Below are positions 22,727 through 34,987 of a stretch of DNA of 64,000 nucleotides, piece by piece. The stretch's first letter is position 1. Every line of letters begins with the position of its first letter. The translations under genes and the position numbers were made by a program. Below the pieces are notes generated by a model. It was not told the origin of the DNA. It worked only from the letters and a program-made list of their open reading frames with translations, and did not search any database. Origin of the DNA: Sindora glabra. Its lineage: Eukaryota > Streptophyta > Magnoliopsida > Fabales > Fabaceae. The stretch lies in contig CM035232.1 of assembly GCA_020226215.1 (NCBI GenBank), positions 76,750,130-76,814,129 of the forward strand, given 5' to 3'.

Positions 22727-24533
22727 CGTGAATTATTATTCTTAATAATATATATATGCATGAAAATAAGTCCAATTAATTGGATATTAATATAATTAAA
22801 GTCCAATTAATTATTGTCTTATTCCTACTCCTTTTGTGTGACCCTGTAGGTTCTTACTACGTTGACAATGACTTATTATTGAGCCATAGACAGCGAGTGG
22901 TATCTAACAATACATCACTGCCACTCAAGTAGTAAGAATGTCTGTGATTCGACATCCACCTAATACATGATCAACGTTTTGCATCATAACCCTTTTGTAA
23001 TAATATCCAAATTGAACTAGAGGCATGGAATGTGTCATCCTCGTCAATATTCAATTTATATTTCTTGATACTGAGTAGACTTAAAATAAATAATTAATAT
23101 CACATATTAATTCAACTGAGCATGGCCATGCATTTCTAAGTCTCACTCAATCAAGGGGCCCAAGGATATTTCTCTTTTATACAAGAGTAACAAAATTCCA
23201 TTTACATCACTCACTTCCCTCTGCATGATTTATGACACACCCAATCAATGCCCTACTTATCATCTTGATTAAAGGTGACATAGGACAGTATTAAAGTGAG
23301 TAATTCCTCATGTAGGGAACCGTAGTGACTTCAGGTCAAAGGTTTATGTGTAGTTGTGATCATATGAGAATAACTTATGACACGTTTATCCATGCAATAT
23401 TCTCATAGTAGGTCAGTCCAGTACATTGTTCACTTAGCAATGTACTCACGTATTGACTTGATATCACATATCCATGATTCGTAATCATCAGTCACTATAC
23501 ATGCTAGTCTCGATGTATTATTACTATCCTTTTCGTAATAATACTTGACTAGGGGCATTTTAGGAATAGCAAAGCTATTCCAAGGATAATTATTATATTA
23601 AGTTATAAATTGCGCATAATAATAATAAAAATAAATATAATAATTAAATTGCCTAAAATAAAATATAATACATTGTGTATAACTCTAATCATCTTATATG
23701 ATTGGTTCTAGGACACACACCAATAGATACCTCTAAGATTTAATGGTTTCTCTCTATGAATTCAAGCAAGCAAGTGGAGAAATTTGAAATCTTGTGATTG
23801 ATTTGTCTTGTTCTTGGTATTTGGTTGTGTTACTAGCTTCAAAAACCTCCTATGGCAGTTGAGAATTTCATGCAAGGTGTGGAGAAAAAGGCTGGATGGA
23901 GTTCTCTCAAGGTTTCTAGGCTTTCCTACAAAATTCTAGCAATTAGGCCTTTTTTGCAATTTAACCCAAAATGTCCATTAATTTTTTTTAATCTTTTGTA
24001 GCAGAAAATCCAGCATCTTGTAGGCTATCCGCAGCCCAAATTTCGTCCAGACCAAATAAAAAAAAAAGGGCCAAACTCAAGTTTTAGGAAAAATTACAAT
24101 TTGACCCCAAAACTTTTCAAATTCTATTTTTACCTAAAATTCTTTCACCGATTTTTAATTCAGTCCTTGGGTTCAAATTGGGATTGTTAGAAATAGATTG
24201 GGCCTTAGTAAATGAGCTTTAGTTGAGCTAAAAAGGTTTTGAAGAACTAAACTAAATTATTATAATTTCAGCTCATTTTACTGAATTTCGACTTGTTCGA
24301 CCCCCTAAATCGAGTTGGCTCTATCAAAATTCCTCTAACTTTAATTAATTTTTTTTCCATATTTCTAAAAATATTTTAATTAAAATTTTATCTCTATTAG
24401 TGTTTCAAAGGATTGAAAATTTTTCGGGCCTATTGCAAACAACCCAATTTGCTCCTTTTTCAGCTTACCTGATCAACTTTTGTATAATAACTAGAGTTTT
24501 TTTTTTTGGGAAAGATCTCCTTGGGATATTACA

Positions 24534-24599
24534 ATCCATTACAAAATCAAGTCTTAAGAGATTAGCTTATCTCTACTCAATCCATCTTGTATGAGATCT
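24534..24599 (-). pseudogene. Chromovirus relic G2: integrase piece on the far side of F2
   Basis: The minus strand reads RSHTRWIE then ANLLRLDFV with two stops. This aligns with the RSPICW...ERKLLGPE region just before the block encoded at 19575-20026. It ends abruptly at about 24600, where a MITE begins. Confidence 0.65.
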
Positions 24600-25104
24600 A
24601 GAATTTGTTTGTTTACTATTTTTAAAAAATATTTTTCTAGTGTTTTGTTCTTAAAAAATAAAAGTTTCTATTTGATAAGTGTTTATATAATCTATGTTTA
24701 AAAACTATAACCCTAAATGTGTGAATTAAAAAAATAGAAACTAGGAATGTGTTTGGATATATGTTTTTATTTTTCTATTCTCAAGATTTGTTCTCACAAA
24801 TTTTTTTAAAAAATTATTTTTTTTATTTTCAAAAACTACTTTCACATTGAAGGAAAACAAAGAATAAAGGATGGTTAGTATTGCAAATAAGGAAATATTT
24901 CATTTAATTACATGACTAACATTAAGGATAAGAAAATAAGTTAAGAAAATAACTAAAAGTTATTTCTATTTTTCTATTTTTAGATTAGACATATGGAGTT
25001 ACAACTTTTAAAAACTAGTTACAAAAATAGATGACTAAATAGAATTTCATATTTTTAAAAATTAAAGAAAAATTATTTTTAAAAATATAAACAAACAAGC
25101 TTTA
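24600..25104. mobile_element. MITE-like element
   Basis: The left end TTGTTTGTTTACTATTTTTA (from 24605) is mirrored by the right end (25068-25100), whose reverse complement begins GCTTGTTTGTTTATATTTTT. The interior is AT-rich and non-coding. It cuts the G2 integrase. A possible 3-bp TAG duplication flanks it, but the exact edges and superfamily are unresolved. Confidence 0.55.
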
Positions 25105-27377
25105 GTTTTTTATATATTTTCTTAACTTTTTTCTTCTTCTTGATGCCAATTTTGTAATTGAATAAAATATTTTATTATTTACTCTTTCAAACATTTTTTA
25201 TTCCTTATTTTCTTTAAATTGGAAAATAATTTTTAGAAATAAAAAATAGTTTTAAAAATACTTTTTGAGAATGGTTTCTGAAAACAAAAAAAATGAAGAT
25301 ATATTAAAACAAACCTTTACATTTCCAACCTTATAATGCTTCAAAGAGAGCCATTTTAATAGTGGTTTGGTAGTTATTTGTTATGGACCAAACCATGAGC
25401 ATGTGATTGATGTTAGAATCCACTGATCCACAAACCTCATATACTAACCACACAGACTATATGTTGTATTTAAGCATGATTTCATCTTAAATAATATCTA
25501 ACTCACAATTTAATCATAGCAAAATCATGAAGTGCACAGCTTTGATCTTCCAAGTTCTATAACTTCCAAATGTAAATATATATAAACTTTGTACACTATT
25601 CTTACAAGTAAGAAAACTATTTTTCATTAATTATTCAAGTATTTTTAAGTTCTTTCTAGTAGTAATAAAACTACGCAATTTCACAATACAACAATATCTA
25701 AAAGTTATAAAAATAGTCACAAACTAGTACTAAGTTTTAACAAATATTTGTATACTTAAAAATTTGATTTAAAATAAAGAACTTTATTAATATTTTTCCA
25801 AAATATCCATAATTAAAATAAAGGCTACAAACTTCATATTTCAATATTTTTAAGTTCAAAACATATTACATAAGTTATTCACACATCCAACTATCAAAAT
25901 ATCCTAAAGTAGATGTACTTAGTTTTCAAAGCTCCATTTTATATGCAATTCTTTATGGAAAGTTTTAGAATTTTCCATCATTGAAATAATGATGCTAAAG
26001 GTTGTTTTTCAATCATTTTCATGCTTAAGACAAGTTGCACAAATGACTAGATTATTTTACTAACAAAAACCACTTAAACGAAATAATTTGCTTTTAAAAC
26101 ACTACCTTTAAATGCTATCTTTTAGCATTAAACCAAGACCTTTCAAGCATATTTTAAAATATTTTTTTTCTTCAAAACCTTGATATAATTGTTTAACAAT
26201 ATCTCTTAGTTAGTATAGAACATAATGTAATAAGTTTTTCTCACAAAAATAGAATTTTTCCATACCAAATAGCAAAGTGCCCAAAAGCCCCCTATGCTTG
26301 TTTCAAGGCCATTTTTGCCTCAAAATGGTAGTATAAATCTATATTGATATCTTAAATGAGTTTAAAACATAATGGAAAAATTTATAAAAAATAAAAATAG
26401 AATTCTCCCTTTAATACATAAGAAACCCTGGAGCTTCTTTTTGGTTTCCCAAATATGAATTTTGCTTAAAAACTTTGATGTAATAATTATATAATGCCCA
26501 TACTAAGATTTAAATAATGTATACTTAATTTTATCACAAAAATTAAAGTTTTACCCTATGATATAAAATAAAAACCATAAGCATCATGTAATGCTTTCTC
26601 ATAAAAGTTTATTTCTTCCTTAAATATAACATTTTTTTCCAAATATTTACTACTTTAAGCATTAATTTGAAAGCTCATTTCCACAATTCTTCTTTAAATT
26701 TTCCTTTTTATTTTCTTTGTAAATCCTTTTCCAAAAATATTTATTTTTCTAAAAAATGGAAATCCAATTATCTTTTTCAAAACCAACCATCACTTTAGTG
26801 TCTTAAAAAAATTGTTAAGATAACATTTTTTTAGACAAATCCATCATAAATGTCATTACTTCAACATATTATCAACTAAATCACATATATATCTCATATA
26901 AAAGCATCTTTTTAAAAAATAAAAAACTAAAAAAAAAAAGTAGATCTCTGCTCACACAAATATGCTTGCTATGCTTGATTCCTTTACCTAAGATTCAAAT
27001 TGTAATGTTCAAAATAGCAGAGTTGGTGAGAAATACTTTGAAAGAATTATGAAAAGAAAAGAAGCCACTAAAGTTTATAAGCATCTACCTTTACTTTGAT
27101 TAACAAAATGCTCAACCTTTAACAAATTTCCAAGAACTCTACCAAGAGCACTCAAGAACACACTAGAAAGAACATGGTAGAACCCTTTCTTGCTTTCTCT
27201 CTCTATACATATTTCTTTCTCTCTCTCTCTCTTTTGCTTTTTAGATGTGCAACAAATGAACTAAGGTTGATTAAGGAATGGATTAAGTGACCATTAAGTA
27301 ACTAGATGACATCATCTTGTTGGTTAAAACTAAGCAAGTCACAGCTAGTCCTTAAAGGATGAAGCCAATCTATGTCA
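25105..27377. other. Unassigned AT-rich repeat-like region
   Basis: No gene is seen on either strand, only short chance ORFs. It probably belongs to another decayed LTR, since 27001-27377 continues after the F7 insertion at 28850. There are short (CT)n runs at about 27193-27232. I could not match it to the other families here. Confidence 0.4.
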
Positions 27378-27382
27378 ATTAT

Positions 27383-28849
27383 TGATAAATGCACCTAAAT
27401 TCTATGTGTTTCATCACTCATTTACTTAGTATTTTGTGCAAATTGATTGAAAAGGATACTTAGATGCTCCATATTTTGTTTTCAGGTCTTGAAATGACAC
27501 ATATGAGCATTAGAAAAGGATCCGGAAGCAAAACCATTCAAATTGTGAAGAATTGAAGCAAATTTGTACACTTGACAAAGAACACGGGGTATGGGAACCC
27601 CGTGTTTAGGGCCGTGTTTCCTTCTGGATTGCTTCGAGGCTTCACTGGGCTGCTCAGAGAAGAACACGAGGTACAACATGGGCCATGTTCTACCCCGTGT
27701 ATCTTACTGCCATTCGCTTCTGAGGTAAACACAGGGAGTGTCACACCCCGTGTAACATGCTGATCAGTCTTCATTGAAGAACACGGGGTACAACATGGGC
27801 CGTGTTCTACCCCGTGTACATTACTGCTTGACACTTCGGAGGAGAACACGAGGCGTGTCGCACAACGTGTTTCGTGCTGCTCAACTTTCGCTGAAGAACA
27901 CGGGGTTAAACACGGGCCGTGTTGACCCCCGTGTACATTACCAATATAAGTTTTTGCACGAAATTTTGAAAGGAGAGGAGGAAAAACTGAGAATTAACAT
28001 GGAGAGCTGCTGGGAGAAACCCTTGGGGAGACCAAGGGCACCTTCTAACGTGGATTCAAGCAAGGAATTGAAGAATCAAGCCAGGAATTTATAGATCTTC
28101 ATGAATTTTTTGACTTCCCTCTCTGTTTTCTGGTTTTCTTCTGATTTTGTAATGTTTTCACACTAAACCCTTGTGCTCAGCTTGGGTGAACTTGTTCATG
28201 GAGTTATGGAATTGAAATTTATATAATCTAGCTTGATTTACTGTTGATTTATGATTTGATTATGCTATTTTGACTAGAACAAGCCAATATATCCGGAATA
28301 TTGGATTTGTGTTATGGATTAATTGATTCTAGGTTGAAATGACCAATTGATTAATCGGATCTTGCATGATCATTGGGAATATCAATTACACTTAGGAATT
28401 AAGCTAATTGGATTCTTTTGCACAGGATGAAATGTCCAAGAATGGATTCTAAGCAAAGTTAATGCAACCTAGATGAGTGATTACTAGAGTAATTCTGGGC
28501 ACTTAATCTCTTGGTTAGTAGCTAGTAGCCTTGCAATGAGGTATAGCTTAATTTTGGTAATCCAGCAATCTTAATTAACAGTAAACCAAGTTAGGGAATT
28601 ATATTCCTTCCATAATGAAATGTACAAGGGATCCTTAAGCTTAGTACGCTTTTATTGCATTGAATCAAACCTTATTTTTGATAGCTAAGCTCTGTTTTAC
28701 ATTTCACTCTTGATTCTCAAAATCAATTGATCCGCCTAGATAATTTTACTTGAGATTTAGTTAGTACTCAACCTACAATCCCTGTGGAGAATGATAATCT
28801 TTTATACTATAACTCGACTTAACCCGTGCACTTGCAGGATGCAAGGTCA
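27383..28849 (+). mobile_element. Solo LTR F7 (Athila/Tat-like)
   Basis: This 1467-bp unit starts TGATAAATGCACC and ends GATGCAAGGTCA, between perfect 5-bp duplications ATTAT (27378-27382 and 28850-28854). The 3' part (AATCCCTGTGGAGAATGATA, then CGACTTAACCCGTGCACTTG) resembles the LTR ends of Athila/Tat-type gypsy elements; that lineage call is from memory of those families. A GC-rich hairpin array occupies 27580-27936. The 103- and 106-residue ORFs over the array are by-products of its GC-rich palindromes. Confidence 0.88.
27580..27936. repeat. GC-rich long/short hairpin array in LTR F7
   Basis: Six inverted repeats start near 27580, 27662, 27726, 27779, 27843 and 27896. Units 2, 4 and 6 are about 41 bp (AACACGGGGT ... 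ACCCCGTGTAC with an inner AACA-GGGCC-TGTT core). Units 3 and 5 are about 31 bp. Unit 2 to 4, 4 to 6 and 3 to 5 are each 117 bp apart, so this is a tandem array of a long-plus-short dimer. It is related to 13881-14101. Confidence 0.9.
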
Positions 28850-28854
28850 ATTAT

Positions 28855-29339
28855 TCTCTAATTAATGTAATTTTATTTTATTTTTATATATATTTGTAGT
28901 ATTTCCTTTTTAATCTTATCTAATCAATGACTAAGCTTTTTGAGAAGTTTCTAATACTTGATCATCAAGCAAAGCATTAAAATAATTTTCCTTCCTACTC
29001 ATTATTTTTCAATTATCTAATAAAATCAAAATTAATAAATTCACTTTGGAATTACATTCATATCTTTATATCAAATTATATTTCTTTCCTTCTCCATGTG
29101 ACCATCCATCCTCCTTAGGACAGGTTCAAAATCGCAATTTTGATACTTTAGGTCCTTTGTAGGGCGTTCCTGAGTGAAAGCAATAAGTCACTCAAATCTT
29201 CATTAACTTAAATCTTGAACACTTCTAATTTTTTTCAAAATTTTCCTAGATAACTCTTAATATATTTCTCATCCACTAAGACTAATAAATACTCCTACTA
29301 GTTTTAATGAGTATTGATCTACACATCATAATGCATCAA
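28855..29339. other. Unassigned LTR-like spacer
   Basis: No gene. This continues the repeat interrupted by F7. A better-conserved block near 29120-29200 (AGGACAGGTTC, GTCCTTTGTAGGGCG) looks like LTR regulatory sequence rather than coding sequence. Confidence 0.35.
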
Positions 29340-29985
29340 AATTAGTTTATTATGGATTTCCTTAAAATAATGTAGTATAGTGAAGCAAACCAAATTGTAC
29401 CCCTAGTGATCCCTTGAATTATCTTCTCTAAATTGACTTATTAACAATATTTTCATAATTGTTTGATTTTTTATACACTAGAAATAAAAGAAATAGATAA
29501 AAACAAAATGCAATATAAATGTATATAGTAATGCAAAATTATGCAAAATAGAATTAGGTGGGTTTGTGAATCAAAATTGAAATAAATATACTAAACAAAG
29601 TAAAATAGAAAATAAATAGTATAGAAGAAAATTAATGTAATCAAATAGCTAATTTAAGGAATTGAGAGATCTAGTTTAGATTAATTATGAATAAATTGAG
29701 ATTTGACTTTTCTAATTAATTTTTAAACTATGAATTATGTGAAACCTCTGTAATAATTCATAAATCCTATGCCAAATAATGATCTAGGATCGATCAATTA
29801 AGATTAGTTGAATTAAGTAACTGCTATAATCTCTAAGCTAGATTGAAATTGATTTAAAGATAGAATTCGATTGATTTAAGAAATTAAATTAAAAACCTCT
29901 AAATTAATCTTTCAACTTTTTACCCTTATGTGTAAAATCATGATTTACCAACCACAATTCAATGTTTTGTGAATCCACTTTAACT
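29340..29985 (-). repeat. Dispersed repeat R7, copy 1
   Basis: Its reverse complement matches about 52060-52690, and its left 140 bp match 62005-62174. It is non-coding and interrupts the G2 pol relic just after a reverse-transcriptase scrap. It may be an LTR fragment of a Tat/Athila-type element, but no TG/CA ends or target duplication could be fixed. Confidence 0.55.
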
Positions 29986-30480
29986 CTATCTAGTGATACC
30001 ATATGTTCCAAAAATTTCACACTTACTATCCAAAATTCACATAACATAGCATACAATTGATGTTGGTATAAGGTTTACATCCCAATTTGAAAATGTTGAG
30101 CATAGAGATCTTTTTATAGGAAAATTCATAGTTTTCTAAAATAGTTTATACATGCATGATACTTAGAAGATTAATCCATCCTTAGAATTACATGATGGTT
30201 TGCTATGTTTAACAGCATTCAATCCATTTGCATAACACCCCAAAATAGCCATAGGACATCTTTTAATCATATAGATAGGTATAACAATTTTATCTAAAAT
30301 GGGTTATCTCTATCAAAAGTGATTCTAGAACATTAGAAGAATTTTTCAACAAAGAGGTAAATTTCTTTGAGAAAAATAATGGGTAACACTTAACTCAAAT
30401 AGTATTCTAGTAGAAATGTCATTTATATAGAGAGTACTTGTTACCACTACATTAGATGCTTAGGCCTCTTACTTAGTTAA
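29986..30480 (-). pseudogene. Chromovirus relic G2: protease and a scrap of RT
   Basis: The minus strand encodes ASNVVVTSTLYIN, RILFESSVTHYFFS, VILRMD-SSKYHACINYFRK and TLYQHQLYAMLC. This follows the Tekay-type retropepsin (LFDSGATHSF..., then VILGMDWL). The catalytic Asp of the DSG motif is Glu (FESS). Directly after it comes CEFWIVSVKFLEHMVS, which belongs near the end of the RT fingers/palm, so most of RT is deleted. Stops are frequent. Confidence 0.78.
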
Positions 30481-31205
30481 GGTGAAAAATCTTGCTTGAT
30501 TATCTCTTATATTCTTCCACAAATTTCTCCCTCACCACTTCTCCTTGAAGTGGCTTGGCTTTTCACAAGAGTAGATGGTTGAGTCATGGGTGCACTTTTT
30601 TAAGGAATGGAAAAGTTGGCCCATAGCTTGAGGTATTTCTTAGACATTCTCTTGCTTTGTGGCCTTTTTGACCATAATTATAACACACTAAGTTATTCCT
30701 CCTATATAGTTTATCATGCCTTCTATTACATCATATGCGCCAAGGTGGTTCCTAATAAGAAGTGCTTTGACCTTATGAAGTTGAGTAGTTTTGTTATCTC
30801 ATAATATTTCTTTTAGTAAATGGTACACTTGAAGGATCCTTGTATTTATCGGCCTATAATCGTCTTGCTTCTTTCACTCATAAGGGAAACATAAGGTGGC
30901 ATTCCCCTTAAAAGTTAAGTAGCAGTAGGCTTTGCTAAGTTAGTTTTCTTCTTTTGTCCTATTTAAGCCTATGCTCCTTCCTTTCCTTATATCAAAACTC
31001 ATGGTAAAAGGCTTATCTAGAACTTTTTGGTAAGTAGTATATCCTTACCAACATTAATGTAGTCAAAGTAATAACTTAAAAGCTCATTGATAAATCTTTC
31101 AACTTTAGCTCTCTTTGTAGTGATTGAATATCTCACATGCTAAGAAAATTTAGTAAATTAGGCATTATAATCACTTATAGTGATTTTACTACAAATGCCC
31201 TAGAG
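30481..31205 (-). pseudogene. Chromovirus relic G2: gag with zinc knuckle
   Basis: On the minus strand ITISDYNA-FTKFS, HVRYSITTKRAKVERFINEL and YYFDYINVGKD match the gag capsid domain. Near 30640-30700 a knuckle reads CYNYGQKGHKARECL, with the second Cys changed to Tyr. PMTQPSTLVKSQATSRRSGE follows. It is full of stops and frameshifts. It is collinear with the protease at 30480 and has the same polarity as the integrase pieces at 19575-24599, so all may be one dismembered element. Confidence 0.78.
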
Positions 31206-31513
31206 ATAATTGTTATTCAAGATTTTATCCAAGACAGGGTTGAATTGGGTTTAAAAATTTACTTGTATAAAAAATAATTAACAAGTTTTAATGAAGCATC
31301 AACAATCAATTTAATGTTAGAAATAAGAGATTAATGAAATTTAAAGCAATGATCAACTTAATATGAATCAAGTGTACCATAATCATAATTTTAACTAGAA
31401 AAACAAAGTATAATGCAAATAAATAAAGAGATAAGGATAAAGAGAGTTAAACACATTAATTTATAGTGTTTTAGTCTTAAAGATCTAACACTTCAAGGAG
31501 TACATCCACTACT

Positions 31514-33798
31514 TGTGACACCCTAATAGTCCAAGAAAATTTAAGATGGAAATTAGAATAGAAATCACTCTAATAGAAACTCAATAACATAATCGAGTAA
31601 AGTTCAAGTAAATTATAAAGATAGTTTGAAGGTTTATTTAGTAAAAAATTTTGTAAAAATTATATTAAGCATTATTATGGGTCAAAATATCATAAAACCC
31701 TAACATTGTGTTTGGAAAATTACCTAATAAGAAATTAAGAGTCTGGGTGGCCTATAGTCAACTTAGGTAACCCAAAAAATCTAAAGATTTAGCTTAAAAT
31801 TGAAATAAATTATTTTGGCTCATTAGGATTAACTTAGCCCAATATTTTTTAGCCTAAATATGAATTTTGAAACTAGAAAATTTAGGCCCCAAACAAGGCC
31901 TAATCTTTTAAAAGAACTTATGGTATTTTGGTAAAAAAAAGAAAAAAGGAAAACTAGGGGCCATTTATTAATGATTATTTTAGGAATTTTATTTGGCCAA
32001 ATTTTAGTGGTTTTGAGAGAAAAATATTTTGATTTCCTAACCTAAAAATCATGCCCCATGTGTTGAATTATGAACTAAAATTTTTATTAAAAAATTAAAA
32101 ATAGGAAGCTTAAAGTAGAAGCCTTAGAAATTAGGGTTTATAAAGCCGTTTGGGACCTTTTTTGCACATGTTTCTACCCATTTCTCTAACCAAAACTATG
32201 AGATTTTCTAGCTACTCCACTAGGGTTTTTAACTTATCAAAAAAATACAAAAGTTTATCCAATTAATTTCATCAAATTCTTGCAAGGTAACAAGGGTTTT
32301 CTTTCATTTTATTCAAGTTGTCATGATCATCTCCTCTCCAATATTCCTAAAATTTGATTTATTTTAGTAGAGCTACTCTTTTTATATTTTAAAAGGTGTT
32401 TGAAAGATTAAAGAGTTAAGAAGTTAACATAAGTGCCAACTATCCCTTGTTCTATTGAACTTTCTCATAAAAGATAAAGAATTTGATGATTTTGGTCATT
32501 ACAAATGTGAAATTGAACTGTGGTGTTGTATAAATTGATTTTGATATTGAATAAATGTTAATATTATTATTTAATATTATTAATTTAGTATTATAATTGA
32601 TAGAAGAAGATTCATCTAGTTTTCTTTAAGAAATGACAATAGACTCATGATGGATTTAGAAGCAAAATTTTTCAAAAGAAGGATTATGGAATGTTTCTAT
32701 TGTTCTATGAAAATAAGGATTAGAAATAGTTAAAATTTTAAGTTTTGGTGTTTTAATATCATAAATAGTGTTAGAATAGGTGTGGAAAATTTTGGAAATT
32801 TTAGAAAATTTTTAGAGTTATGAAAAGTGCATTGGAATGGACTTTGGTTACAATAGTTTGAAATAGAATATTAAACTTTGTATGTTGCTGTTTGGTACTA
32901 TTTGTGCACTAATTTGATTGAGAGAATTTAATATAATTGATGTTCTCTAGTTATTAGTATGTTGGTAAACTTTGATAAAAATTTGGTAATAATTAGAGTT
33001 AATTTAGATGCCACAAAGGTTCCTTTATCATAATAGATTCAAATTTGTCTAGTTTTTGCAATTTTGTGTTTTTTGGTTTGGTATGAAGAGTACCACCATG
33101 AAATTTTCATGAAATAATTAAGGCTTTCCAATATTTAACATGTGATAGGCATTATAAAAATTTGGTGATGATTAGAATTGGTTTGAATATTGAGGAGGAG
33201 ACTTTATTTCAACTTCCCTTTATCCTATCATGTTTTGAATCTCCCATTTAGGTTCTATGTTAATAGTACTCATAGGAATAAATGATACAAGCTAGTTAAT
33301 GTTTGATGTGTAATATTATATTGGGAAGGTTAGGATAAATTTTGGTAAAATTTTGAATTGATTTGGAAGCCCAAAAATATAACAAATTGTGACATATACA
33401 AAGTAATTGAGAATCTAATTGTTTAAAACTATTTTGAGAAATGTTAAAAGGAATTTAAACGTGTAAAATAGTTAATGATATTGGAATCATGCTTATAGTT
33501 ATTCATATGAGTTATGTGTTTCTATTATTATGGATAGAAAGATTATATATCAATCTCAAACATAATGATATGTGATGTTAAAGGCTAAGTACATGAGAAT
33601 GACAAATTTTATTAACAAAACCCCTATGGCGTAGTTGGTATTTTGACCATACCCTTTGATATGTGATAATAAAATGCATGATTAATGCCTTGGCATCCTA
33701 TCATTGCTCATAATGAGTATGGATGCTCATCTTGCACATGATTCATAGAAGAAGTTAGTGTTTTACTAGTCATATTATTTGAAAGTCGAGTTGTGACA
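31514..33798 (+). mobile_element. Solo LTR F3, copy 2, with internal deletion
   Basis: Starts TGTGACACCCTA and ends GAGTTGTGACA. It follows the F3 copy at 37391-40690 up to about 33750 and then jumps to the last few dozen bases, so roughly 700 bp of the 3' part are gone. No convincing target duplication (CTACT/TTGCC). The surrounding SIRE-like LTR resumes on both sides. Confidence 0.72.
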
Positions 33799-34182
33799 TT
33801 GCCAAGCCTATCTAACTTGGATTTGAAAAGGAAATCCATTATCTCTCCAAGTTTCAAGGGCACTCAAAGAAGTCTCAGAACAGTAGTCTCATTTTTATCC
33901 AATCTCTTTGAGATTCCTTTTTCAAAGACTTAATCTGTTAAGAGATTCTATACTTTTGAAGTTCCTAAGGACACTTCACCCTAATATTTACTAGCTTAGT
34001 GATTTGGAACCAAAAAAATGGCTACAAACTTTAAACATTTGAATACATAATGAAGAACTAAAAAAATGGAATTTGATCTTGTAAGTTCAAGAGATTTGTA
34101 AGATAAAATGAGAAAGAGAAGCGTATTTTGTTTTTATGTAATAGTGAAAATCCTTTTTTGTGTTTTCAAATTAAGTTCAAGC

Positions 34183-34191
34183 CTTTATATA
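34183..34191 (-). promoter_or_regulatory. TATA box of the SIRE-like LTR
   Basis: The minus strand reads TATATAAAG, 67 bp downstream of the nearest palindrome of the 34258-34666 array. Confidence 0.55.
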
Positions 34192-34257
34192 GAAGTTAAA
34201 AGGTTTAAAAATCTGTTACTCACAAAATATAACTATTATGGAGTAGTTGGAGCTTGA

Positions 34258-34666
34258 TGAATTGATTGGTTAATCAATTCATTCAGCTTTTACATATTTG
34301 AAAAATATCATGGTGAATTGATTGATAAATCCATTCACCCAATTTTGCTTTTGAAAAATCACATGGTGAATCAATTGGTTAATTAATTCATCTTGAACTC
34401 AATTTGGCTCTAAAAGCATAAAATCAATTAGTTAATTGATTCTACTATAGTGAAAATTCAAGTTTGAGTAAGGATATCAATTATGCAAAATCAATTTGTT
34501 AATCAATTCATGATGCTTAATTTTGCATTTGGAAGCTTAGAATTGATTGGTCAATTGATTCTTGCAACTCAATTTGCTCTCTAGATGCTTGAGATTAATT
34601 AGTCAATTAGTTAAACTAATTTGATTTCTTTTTAAATCTTTGGAATTAATTGGTCAATCAATTGAT
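34258..34666. repeat. Palindrome array A (GAATTGATTGGTCAATTGATTC type)
   Basis: Eight imperfect palindromes of about 24 bp start near 34258, 34313, 34367, 34429, 34487, 34540, 34591 and 34642, about 55 bp apart. Arms are GAATTGATT and AATCAATTC. They lie in the U3 part of the SIRE-like LTR, upstream of its TATA box. A related array is at 36801-37078. Confidence 0.85.
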
Positions 34667-34973
34667 TTCCTTGATTTTTAAAATAGACCTAAAAAAACAT
34701 AGTTATCTTTCTAGAAATGATTCCAACTTCATCAAGAATTATTTTAACACAAGTTTTAACTTGATAAACATATTTTCTCGTGAAATAATACTTGAATCCA
34801 TTAAACAAATTTCTCTTGCATAATTTATTGTAAAATTCTAATTAAATTCTTAATGGTCTTCAATCTTCACTTTTTGTATTCAAGGACAATAAGTGTTCTC
34901 TTCTTAAATTTAAGAAGGTTAAAATGTATTATTATCATCAAAATACTTTTAAATAGTGCTAAGATCAACAATG

Positions 34974-34987
34974 TCCCCTTTTTTTAT
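34974..34987 (-). other. Polypurine tract of the SIRE-like copia
   Basis: The minus strand reads AAAAAAAGGGGACA, immediately before the LTR start TGTTGATC. This fixes the LTR boundary and polarity. Confidence 0.7.

Larger units (their letters stand above)
22053..23725 (-). mobile_element. Solo LTR, family L (copy 3)
   Basis: This 1673-bp unit runs from TGTTGGGAATTC to CACACCAATA, between perfect 5-bp duplications GATAC (22048-22052 and 23726-23730). The expected terminal CA is TA, a point change. It closely matches 15-1669. The minus-strand TATA box is at 22391-22398. An (AT)n run at 22689-22725 is a later expansion. Confidence 0.93.
20027..24533 (-). mobile_element. Solo LTR F2 (copy 1) nested in the G2 integrase, itself split
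   Basis: The plus-strand edges are TGTCATGACCC (20027) and GGGATATTACA (24533); the minus strand starts TGTAATATCCC. Flanks ATTCA (20022-20026) and ATCCA (24534-24538) are a one-mismatch duplication. The integrase frame (RLDFVM / NAPKEVQ) resumes across it. It is 4.5 kb as it stands, about 2.83 kb without the nested L solo LTR at 22053-23725. The 3' half matches 40990-42627. It contains a G-box palindrome at 20175-20190. No ORF is credible. Confidence 0.88.
31211..34970 (-). mobile_element. 3' LTR of a SIRE-like copia relic, split by F3
   Basis: On the minus strand the LTR starts TGTTGATCTTAGC at 34970, directly after a polypurine tract. The other end is placed at TGTTATTC (31211), where the G2 gag begins. 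Without the nested F3 copy (31514-33798) it is about 1.5 kb. It contains a palindrome array (34258-34666) and a TATA box (34183-34191) in U3 order. The left limit is tentative. Confidence 0.6.

Noticed and set aside
27538..28094. Overlapping ORFs of 103 and 106 residues on both strands
   Set aside because: They arise from the GC-rich palindromes of the F7 array, where stop codons are rare. Peptides repeat HGVEHGPCC-type words in several frames and match no family I know.
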